The notes below the pieces were generated by a model that was given only the letters and a program-made list of their open reading frames with translations, was not told where the DNA came from and searched no databases. A stretch of 5,320 bases of DNA from NCBI GenBank assembly GCA_021776145.1, contig JAJFGM010000744.1, forward strand, positions 1 through 5,320. The letters run 5' to 3'. Shown here in pieces: positions 1 to 4,639 of the stretch. The stretch is from Kiloniellaceae bacterium. Lineage in GTDB: Bacteria > Pseudomonadota > Alphaproteobacteria > Kiloniellales > Kiloniellaceae. The stretch's first letter is position 1. The number at the start of each line of letters is the position of its first letter. Position numbers and translations under genes: made by a program.

Positions 1-38
1 TCAAAACTCAATACAATCCGTGATGCCTGGCGACCCAT
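1..38 (-). CDS. Start of an unidentified gene running off the left edge (partial)
   Basis: An ATG at 38-36 is preceded by a perfect GGAGG Shine-Dalgarno core (45-49 on the minus strand) with six bases of spacing, the best ribosome binding site in the window. Only twelve full codons are visible, reading MGRQASRIVLSF, and the frame stays open to base 1. The fragment is too short to assign a family. A short basic Met-x-Arg start followed by a hydrophobic strand is compatible with the N-terminus of a REP-associated tyrosine (Y1) transposase, and a REPIN-like element lies about 125 bp upstream, but this is inference from context. The diagnostic HUH motif would lie outside the window. A competing frame from ATG 51-49 closes at base 1 after only 16 codons. 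The local base composition (about 48% GC) differs from the core genes and suggests acquired DNA. Confidence 0.4.
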   Translation of the reverse strand, partial: MGRQASRIVLSF

Positions 39-162
39 CTCTTTCCTCCATTGCGAACCGGTCACAACAGAGAATCACTGCCCAGTCTCAAAGAAAAGAC
101 CCAGTTTGCGAGTCAGTATCTCCGCTGGGCTGTACTAGTCCGCCGAAGAACTACTCGAAAAA
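39..162. other. Low-GC non-coding stretch
   Basis: This is the leader between the REPIN-like element and the edge gene. Counting bases 1-120 gives about 48% GC, clearly below the very GC-rich genes to the right. Short plus-strand open frames cross it, but they lack recognisable protein features and a convincing start site. I tried the three minus-strand frames for a continuation of the TauE/SafE gene and found none. No convincing promoter hexamers were found for the edge gene. Confidence 0.5.
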
Positions 163-266
163 GGAAAAAGGGACGCTACCCTTTTTCTCGAACCATAGGT
201 GCGGCGCTTGTTCTCATAGCGCCGAAGGTCGATAGGTAGAGAAAGGGTAGCGTCCCCTTTTTCTTC
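163..266. repeat. REPIN-like element: two inverted self-complementary repeats around a central hairpin
   Basis: The left arm (163-190) and right arm (239-266) are inverted copies sharing the core AAAGGGTAGCGTCCC and differing only in homopolymer lengths. Each arm is itself a hairpin. In the left arm AAAAAGGG (165-172) pairs perfectly with CCCTTTTT (179-186) around a 6-base loop; in the right arm AAAGGG (242-247) pairs with the CCC(C)TTT at 254-260. Between the arms is a further perfect hairpin, CGGCGCT (202-208) with AGCGCCG (218-224), and two copies of ATAGGT (195-200 and 232-237). Two inverted REP-like hairpins in about 100 bp is the known layout of REPINs, non-autonomous elements dispersed by RAYT transposases. 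From memory, motifs of the GGGACGCTACCC kind recur near IS200-like transposases; I cannot confirm that here. The GC stems followed by T runs could also work as a terminator in either direction. The element interrupts a TauE/SafE gene. Confidence 0.75.
202..224. repeat. Central hairpin of the REPIN-like element
   Basis: A perfect 7-bp stem, CGGCGCT against AGCGCCG, encloses a 9-base loop (209-217). It lies near the middle of the ~104-bp inverted-repeat element and would cap the cruciform or RNA hairpin formed by the two outer arms. It is GC-rich but has no T run beside it, so it is not a terminator by itself. Confidence 0.7.
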
Positions 267-428
267 AATGCCCGGGACGAGGAACACCGCCATGGCGTCG
301 CGCAACGGCATGACGAAGACCAGGGCGGTCAGCACCACCACCGGCAGGCCGAGGCCTATGGTTCCCTTGACCAGGCCGCCGACCAGGAAGGCCGCCGCCA
401 CCAAAAGGACATTCTCCGTCGTCAGCAC
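267..428 (-). pseudogene. Truncated sulfite exporter TauE/SafE family protein (N-terminal remnant)
   Basis: From a GTG at 428-426 the frame reads about 54 residues typical of the first two membrane segments of TauE/SafE (TSUP, former DUF81) transporters. These include a hydrophobic stretch, the glycine-rich signature GGLVKGTIGLGLP (about residues 17-29) and a second hydrophobic helix ending AVFLVPGI. Intact family members are roughly 250 residues with several membrane helices and carry sulfite, sulfoacetate or other anions across the inner membrane. Here the similarity stops exactly at the edge of the REPIN-like element. The frame then continues through the element as unrelated sequence and ends with a TAG at 137-135, giving a 97-residue chimeric reading frame. 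No C-terminal TauE/SafE sequence is visible further left. The GTG start is inferred from where the similarity begins; an in-frame ATG at 497-495 would add an unusual arginine/serine-rich head. The remnant is almost certainly non-functional. Confidence 0.75.
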
Positions 429-640
429 CTCAGGCCGGCTTCCCGGGGAAAGCCCGCCAGAGGAGGAAGAGCGCCTTCGCCGCGGCAACGACCGCAAGCC
501 GCGGACGCACCATCCCGCCGATCAGACATGAGCCTGGATCACTCGCGGCCGGGCTGAGGCTTTGTTTTGTGCCGACCAAGCGAGAGAGCAACACATGGCG
601 CTTCGCGCAACTGAAACTCATCACGATGTCTCGGAGAAAA
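429..640. other. Spacer between tRNA-Glu and the TauE/SafE remnant, no gene recognised
   Basis: A minus-strand frame runs from about 624 to 430 and could be read as 64 residues, but it has no recognisable domain or convincing ribosome binding site and it begins just after the tRNA. Four T residues directly follow the tRNA CCA end (minus strand, 640-637), which may help transcription end, but no stable hairpin sits before them other than the tRNA. I see no promoter for the truncated exporter. Confidence 0.4.
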
Positions 641-716
641 TGGCGACCCCAACGGGATTCGAACCCGTGTTGCCGGCGTGAAAGGCCGGTGTCCTAGGCC
701 TCTAGACGATGGGGTC
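641..716 (-). tRNA. tRNA-Glu (anticodon TTC)
   Basis: The reverse complement folds as a standard 76-nt tRNA. The 7-bp acceptor stem GACCCCA pairs with TGGGGTC, followed by discriminator G and an encoded CCA end (643-641). The anticodon stem CCGGC/GCCGG encloses the loop CTTTCAC with anticodon TTC at 682-680, reading GAA/GAG glutamate codons. The T arm carries the invariant GGTTCGAATCC. It is transcribed leftwards from its own promoter just upstream. As tRNA 3' ends are frequent integration sites and the DNA beyond it looks acquired, it may mark an island border, although no second copy of its 3' end is present in the window. Confidence 0.97.
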
Positions 717-731
717 GTGAAGGCGGTTTGG

Positions 732-760
732 GATGTAGCCGCTTCGCCGGGTTTTGGCAA
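732..760 (-). promoter_or_regulatory. Sigma70-type promoter of tRNA-Glu
   Basis: On the minus strand a -35 box TTGCCA (760-755) and a -10 box TACATC (737-732) are separated by exactly 17 bases. The -10 box ends 15 bases before the tRNA 5' end at 716, which places the transcription start around 725 and leaves a leader of roughly 9 bases. This position and spacing fit the housekeeping sigma factor and a short-leader stable RNA gene. No transcript evidence is available. Confidence 0.6.
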
Positions 761-787
761 GAGGGGAAGGCGGCTGGCCGCGGGAAA

Positions 788-826
788 ATCGCCGGACCGA
801 TGCTAATCGCGGCCGACCGTGTCGGC
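788..826 (-). terminator. Possible terminator after the DUF1194 gene
   Basis: Two bases after the TGA stop, the minus strand forms a perfect GC-rich hairpin: GCCGAC and GTCGGC (826-821 and 817-812) with a 3-base loop. It is not followed by a T run. Slightly further on, a short ATCG/CGAT hairpin (801-798 and 791-788) overlaps the start of a TTTT tract. A third pairing, GGCCGCG (776-782) with CGCGGCC (808-814), could compete with these. Together they suggest transcription ends here before the tRNA promoter, but none is a textbook intrinsic terminator. Confidence 0.35.
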
Positions 827-828
827 AT

Positions 829-1629
829 TCAGCGCGGGCGTTCGGCGGTCTGGCCTTCGCTTTCCAGTGCCGGAAATTGGGGCGGCGATTGGGGCGGCGC
901 CAGCTTGGCGATGGGCACGCCGGCGATCTCCTTGATCAGCTTTTCCAGCATGGCCTTGAAAAAATCGCGGTAGTCGGTCGCGGTCATGACAAAGGCGCCG
1001 GTGCCGCCGATGACGTGATAGAGGTAATAGCCGTCGACCAGCGGGTCTTCGTTGAGGATGGCCAAGCCATTGATGGTGACGCCGCTGGCCACTGCCTCGT
1101 CGCGCAGCCGGGCCGGCTGGGCGCCTTGATTGGTGCGGCCGTCGCCGGAGATGTCGATGACCTTGCGGCGGCCGTCGAACGCGTTCTTGTCCATCTGCTT
1201 CAGGGCGTACTGGATGGCGCCGCCGATGGCCGTGCTGCCGCCGACGAAATAACGCGGCATATCCTCGATCTTCTGGGCGAAGCCCTGGGTCGAGGCGGCA
1301 TCGGTGAGGCGGTGCCAGTCGACGGCCAGGGATTGCTTGCGGCTGTCGGACCACTGGATCAGGGAAACCGCGATGCCGAGGTCGCCGGAGGCGCGGATCG
1401 CCGCGGCGATGGCGGGATCGCGGAAGGCCGACGCCAGGCCGCGGCTCTGCAGATCGAATTCCGCCTCCGAAACCGACGAGGAGGCATCGACGGCCAGAAC
1501 CAGCTCCAGATCGACCCGGTCGTTGACCTCGGTCAAGGCCCAACTAGGCTTGGTGAACACGGGCGTCGCGCTCAGGGCCAGGGCCGCCGACCCCAGAATC
1601 GCGGCAAAAGCAGGTGAAAAATGTTTCAT
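829..1629 (-). CDS. DUF1194 family protein, exported von Willebrand factor A-like
   Basis: Counting from ATG 1629, the 266-residue product has an N-terminal signal-like segment (basic MKH, hydrophobic residues about 7-21, possible cleavage after ALS20 or SWA31), so it is probably periplasmic or exported. A VWA-like domain follows from about residue 38 to 235. The metal-ion-dependent adhesion site is complete: D48-x-S50-x-S52 in LAVDASSSVS, T133 in GGSTAIGG and D163 in DISGDGRTNQG. The family hallmarks IDISGDG, TINGLAI, YYLYHVIGGTGAF and a C-terminal KLIKEIAGVPIA are all present. VWA domains of this kind bind a divalent metal and a protein partner; the role of DUF1194 proteins is not known and no partner is encoded nearby. 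The tail after residue 240 is proline/glutamate-rich with a 4-residue duplication. A GTG at 1653 would add eight residues ahead of the signal peptide; I prefer the ATG because it gives a normal signal peptide, although neither start has a strong ribosome binding site. It lies 77 bp downstream of recJ and could share its transcript. Confidence 0.9.
   Translation of the reverse strand: MKHFSPAFAAILGSAALALSATPVFTKPSWALTEVNDRVDLELVLAVDASSSVSEAEFDLQSRGLASAFRDPAIAAAIRASGDLGIAVSLIQWSDSRKQSLAVDWHRLTDAASTQGFAQKIEDMPRYFVGGSTAIGGAIQYALKQMDKNAFDGRRKVIDISGDGRTNQGAQPARLRDEAVASGVTINGLAILNEDPLVDGYYLYHVIGGTGAFVMTATDYRDFFKAMLEKLIKEIAGVPIAKLAPPQSPPQFPALESEGQTAERPR
876..899. repeat. 12-bp perfect tandem duplication in the DUF1194 gene tail
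   Basis: The 12-base unit ATTGGGGCGGCG occurs twice head to tail with no mismatch (876-887 and 888-899). On the coding strand it keeps the frame and produces PPQSPPQF in the proline-rich C-terminal tail, outside the VWA-like domain. It looks like a slippage duplication. Confidence 0.85.
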
Positions 1630-1706
1630 GCCTGCCAGTGTAGCGGGTTTCACGGTCGAGTCGACCCGCCAGGGGCCAAGGCGACGAATGGACAGGAATC
1701 ACCGGA

Positions 1707-3509
1707 TTAGGCCAGCGCCGCGTCCTCGATAAGGAACTGCACGGCTTCCGGGCCCGACCAGCTGTCCCATTGCAGTTTCCCGGCCACATGCAACGGCTGG
1801 CCGCCACCGCGCAGCAGGGCCTCGCCGAGGGCGGTGTCGAGGGCACGAAATGCGATGCCCTTGAGGCGGCCGCCGTTGGCGCTGGATAGGCCGCAGCGGA
1901 CATGGTTGGCGCCGACCACCTGCGGCCGCTCGATGCGCGCCGCGGCGATGACGAAGCGCGGCTGCGGGTTGCCGGCGCCATAGGGCCCGCAGGCCTCGAG
2001 CCCGCGCATCAGCTCGGCCGAGGCGCCGCGCGGCGTGACCACGCCGTCGAGGCCGAGGGCCGGTTTGTAGCCGATCTCGGCCAGGCGTTTGGCCAGACGC
2101 GCGTCGAGAAAGTCGCGCAGCTGCGTCAGCCGCTCGGCGGCGACGGTCAAGCCCGCCGCCATGGGGTGGCCGCCACCGTTGACCAGCAGCTCGGCCTGCC
2201 GCGCCGCGATCACCGCGGCGCCGAGGTCGACCCCGGGCACCGAGCGCCCCGAACCCTTGCCGACGCCGTGGTCGTCGAGGGCCACCACCAGGGCCGGCTT
2301 GCCGTAGCGTTCCTTGAGGCGGCTGGCGACGATGCCGGTAACACCGGCGTGCCAGCCCGGTGCGGCGGCAAAAACCAGGCCCTCGCCGGGACCCTGCTCA
2401 TCGACCTGCAAAATCGCCTGGTCGAGCACGGCGGCCTCGATCTCCTTGCGCTCGCTGTTGTAGCCGTCGAGGCGGGCCGCGGCGTCGGCCGCCGCCGCCG
2501 CGTCGTCACAGGCCAGCAGGGTGGCGCCGAGGGGTGCCTCGCCGACACGGCCGCCGGCGTTGACCCGGGGCCCGAGTTGGAATCCGAGCGTGCCGCTGTC
2601 GGGGCGCTTGTCGAGCCCGGCGACGTCACAGAGCGCCACCAGGCCAGCGTTGCCACGGCCGGCCATGACCCTGAGACCCTGCACGACGAAGGCGCGGTTG
2701 AGGCCGACCAGCGGCACCACGTCGCAGACCGTGCCCAGCGCCACGAGATCGAGCCACTGCTTGAGGTCCGGCTCGCGGCGCGCGTCGGCGAACCAACCGG
2801 TGGCGCGCAGCGCGCGGTTGAGCGCGACGACGAGCAGAAAGGCGACACCGACCGCCGCCAGGCCGCCGAGGCGGGCGACGGAGTCCGGGGATTCGTCGAG
2901 GCGGTTGGGATTGACCACCGCCAAAGCCCGCGGCAGGCGCGGTTCGGCGGCATGGTGATCGATGACAATCACCTCGAGCCCCACGGCGGCGGCGGCGGCC
3001 AGGGGCTCGAACGCGGTGATGCCGCAGTCGACGGTCACCACCAGGGCGATGCCCTCGGCGGCGAGCCGCTCCAGGGCCGGCGCGTTGGGCCCGTAGCCCT
3101 CGGCCAGGCGATCCGGGATGTAGACCCGACAGTCGCTGCCGACGGCACGCAGGTAGCGCTGTAACAGGGCCGACGACGTGGCGCCATCGACATCGTAGTC
3201 ACCAAAGACGGCGATCTTTTCGCCGCCGGTGACGGCACGCGCCAAACGCCCGGCGGCGGCGTCCATGTCCTTCAGGCTCGAGGGATCGGGCAACAACGCG
3301 CGCAGGGTCGGATTGAGGAAGAGGTCGGCGGCCTCCGGCACGACGCCGCGCGCCGCCAGAATGCGGCCGACGATCTCGGGCTGGCCGAGACGTTGGGCCA
3401 GGGCAAGGCCAGCGCGCGAATCCGCCAGACGCTCTTCCCAGCGCTTGCCGGTGAGCGAACGCTCGACGTCCAACATGGGGCGTCGCGCGGCGGCTTGAGC
3501 GGCGGGCAT
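1707..3509 (-). CDS. recJ: Single-stranded-DNA-specific exonuclease RecJ
   Basis: RecJ is a 5'-3' exonuclease that degrades single-stranded DNA in recombinational repair (RecFOR pathway), mismatch repair and base excision repair, in the cytoplasm. Counting from ATG 3509 (600 residues), the DHH phosphoesterase core shows GDYDVDG at 103-109, VDCGI around D161, the DHH triad at 184-186 and GTVCDVVPL with D263. Next come RVNAGGR (315-321) and the DHHA1 domain with GWHAGVTGIVASRLKERYGKP, SGRSVPG and GGGHPMAAG (445-453). An OB-fold-like C-terminal region (about 485-600) includes CGPYGAGNPQP. All the metal-binding motifs I know for the family are intact and the length is close to the ~580 usual. The frame also allows a TTG at 3557 (616 residues) and an ATG at 3476; the family-like N-terminus LDVERSLTGKRW begins just after the latter. 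I chose 3509, which has AGAGGA about 10 bases upstream. It follows glpX closely and is probably co-transcribed. Confidence 0.95.
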   Translation of the reverse strand: MPAAQAAARRPMLDVERSLTGKRWEERLADSRAGLALAQRLGQPEIVGRILAARGVVPEAADLFLNPTLRALLPDPSSLKDMDAAAGRLARAVTGGEKIAVFGDYDVDGATSSALLQRYLRAVGSDCRVYIPDRLAEGYGPNAPALERLAAEGIALVVTVDCGITAFEPLAAAAAVGLEVIVIDHHAAEPRLPRALAVVNPNRLDESPDSVARLGGLAAVGVAFLLVVALNRALRATGWFADARREPDLKQWLDLVALGTVCDVVPLVGLNRAFVVQGLRVMAGRGNAGLVALCDVAGLDKRPDSGTLGFQLGPRVNAGGRVGEAPLGATLLACDDAAAAADAAARLDGYNSERKEIEAAVLDQAILQVDEQGPGEGLVFAAAPGWHAGVTGIVASRLKERYGKPALVVALDDHGVGKGSGRSVPGVDLGAAVIAARQAELLVNGGGHPMAAGLTVAAERLTQLRDFLDARLAKRLAEIGYKPALGLDGVVTPRGASAELMRGLEACGPYGAGNPQPRFVIAAARIERPQVVGANHVRCGLSSANGGRLKGIAFRALDTALGEALLRGGGQPLHVAGKLQWDSWSGPEAVQFLIEDAALA

Positions 3510-3563
3510 GCGGCGGCTGTCCTCTTTGGCCAAGATGTATGGGGCCAGAGCCTCCAAGTGCGT

Positions 3564-3585
3564 GCCCTGGCGGGCCCGCTAGGGC
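3564..3585. repeat. 22-bp near-perfect palindrome in the glpX-recJ gap
   Basis: The two 11-base halves (3564-3574 and 3575-3585) are complementary at ten of eleven positions, the exception being 3569 against 3580. It is almost pure G+C, has no central spacer and no following T run, so it does not look like an intrinsic terminator. It begins six bases after the glpX stop and would lie in the recJ leader; if recJ starts at the TTG at 3557, the hairpin would also cover the likely ribosome binding site AGGG. It could be a stem-loop influencing recJ expression or a mRNA processing site. Confidence 0.5.
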
Positions 3586-3590
3586 CTCAC

Positions 3591-4589
3591 CTAGACACCC
3601 AGGCGATCGTACCAGGTCTTGCGTTCGAAGTTGTGATTGGCATCGACGACTCGCACGGTGCCGGTCTTCGAGCGCATGACCACCGACTGGGTGCTGGCGC
3701 CGCCCTTGAAACGACGCACGCCTTTCAGCAGCGTGCCGTCGGTAACGCCGGTGGCGGCGAACATGACATTGCCGGACGCCAGGTCATGCAGGTTGTACTT
3801 GCGGTCGAAGTCGGTGATGCCGCAACGGCTGGCGCGGCCCCGTTCGTCGTCGTTGCGGAAAATCAGCCGCCCCTGCATCTGACCGCCGACGCAACGCAGC
3901 GCCGCCGCCGCCAGCACCCCTTCCGGCGCGCCGCCGGAGCCGAGATAGAGGTCGACGCCGCTGGTCGGGCTGCTGGTCGCCATGACGCCGGAAACGTCGC
4001 CATCTCCGATCAGCATGATGCGGGCGCCGGCGTCGCGCACCGTGGCGATCAGTTCACTGTGACGCGGTCGATCGAGAATGCACACCACGAGATCCTCGAC
4101 ATCGACGTTTTTGGCGGCAGCCAGGGCGGCGAGGTTCTCGGCCGGCCCCTTGTCGAGGTCGACCACCCCATCGGGCAGGCCCCGGCCGACGGCGATTTTT
4201 TCCATGTAGGTATCGGGCGAGTGGAGGAAACCACCCTCCTCCGCCATGGCGATGACGGCCAGGGCATTGGGTCCGCCCTTGGCGGTCAGCGTCGTGCCCT
4301 CCAGCGGATCCAGGGCGATGTCGATTTTCGGACCGCCGGTACCGACCTTTTCGCCGATGTAGAGCATCGGCGCCTCGTCGCGCTCGCCTTCGCCGATCAC
4401 CACGGTGCCGTCGATTGCCAGGTCGTTCAGCGCCTCGCGCATGGCATTCACCGCGGCCTGGTCGGCGGCGCGCTCGTCACCGCGCCCCATCAGACGCGAC
4501 GCCGCCAAGGCTGCCGCCTCGGTGATACGAACCGCTTCGAGCGCCAGGTTGCGCTCCATGAAGGCTTCCTGATCCGTCGCTTCAGACAT
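3591..4589 (-). CDS. glpX: Class II fructose-1,6-bisphosphatase GlpX
   Basis: GlpX hydrolyses fructose 1,6-bisphosphate to fructose 6-phosphate and phosphate, the committed step of gluconeogenesis, in the cytoplasm; some members also act on sedoheptulose 1,7-bisphosphate. The 332-residue product matches the family length (336 in Escherichia coli). Residues equivalent to the metal ligands of the E. coli enzyme are all visible: D43 in AADQAAVNAMR, E67 in VVIGEGERDEAPMLYIGEKVG, D94 and E97 in IALDPLEGTT, and E223 in GSGGAPEGVLAAA. The motifs NALAVIAM, MEKIAVG, PRHSELI and the C-terminal SGNVMFAATGVTDGTLLKGV also fit. The ATG at 4589 is preceded by an AAGGA-rich leader; the family similarity starts at about Met11 (4559), which is a less likely alternative start. 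It sits 50 bp after hom and just ahead of recJ with no obvious terminator between them, so it is probably co-transcribed with both. Confidence 0.96.
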   Translation of the reverse strand: MSEATDQEAFMERNLALEAVRITEAAALAASRLMGRGDERAADQAAVNAMREALNDLAIDGTVVIGEGERDEAPMLYIGEKVGTGGPKIDIALDPLEGTTLTAKGGPNALAVIAMAEEGGFLHSPDTYMEKIAVGRGLPDGVVDLDKGPAENLAALAAAKNVDVEDLVVCILDRPRHSELIATVRDAGARIMLIGDGDVSGVMATSSPTSGVDLYLGSGGAPEGVLAAAALRCVGGQMQGRLIFRNDDERGRASRCGITDFDRKYNLHDLASGNVMFAATGVTDGTLLKGVRRFKGGASTQSVVMRSKTGTVRVVDANHNFERKTWYDRLGV

Positions 4590-4599
4590 TGTCTCTTTT

Positions 4600-4606
4600 T
4601 TCCTTA
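4600..4606 (-). promoter_or_regulatory. Ribosome binding site of glpX
   Basis: On the minus strand the purine-rich run TAAGGAAAAAAGAGACA ends directly at the glpX ATG (4589-4587). AAGGA lies about 11 bases upstream and a second GAG only about 3 bases upstream. This supports ATG 4589 over the in-frame ATG at 4559. No convincing promoter is visible in the 50-bp hom-glpX gap. Confidence 0.45.
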
Positions 4607-4639
4607 TCGCCTCTGAATTTTATACCAAAGTGCCGCGAC

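Noticed and set aside
50..60. Possible attachment-site copy of the tRNA 3' end (ATTGCGAACCG resembles GATTCGAACCC)
   Set aside because: The match is short and gapped and falls within chance expectation; no longer copy of the tRNA 3' end is visible in 1-640.
20..239. Two overlapping plus-strand open frames of 62-71 codons
   Set aside because: They run into the repeat element, lack ribosome binding sites and show no protein features.
430..624. 64-codon minus-strand open frame between the tRNA and the TauE/SafE remnant
   Set aside because: No domain, no good ribosome binding site, and it starts directly behind the tRNA; more likely spacer sequence.
539..760. 73-codon minus-strand open frame across the tRNA
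   Set aside because: It translates through the tRNA-Glu gene (the TRVRIPLGSP stretch is the familiar spurious translation of a tRNA T arm).
754..1617. 287-codon plus-strand open frame opposite the DUF1194 gene
   Set aside because: The minus strand encodes a clear DUF1194 protein with a complete MIDAS motif; the plus frame has no recognisable features and crosses the tRNA promoter region.
1633..1638. TACACT as a -10 box ahead of the DUF1194 gene
   Set aside because: It has no acceptable -35 partner at 16-18 bases and would start transcription almost at the ATG, leaving no leader.
1902..3164. 420-codon plus-strand open frame opposite recJ
   Set aside because: It is antisense to the conserved RecJ catalytic domains and its protein is rich in Gly, Arg, His, Asp and Ala without motifs, as expected of a shadow frame.
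3393..4616. 407-codon plus-strand open frame opposite glpX and the start of recJ
   Set aside because: It lies entirely antisense to well-recognised genes, has a composition typical of mirror frames in high-GC DNA and shows no domain.
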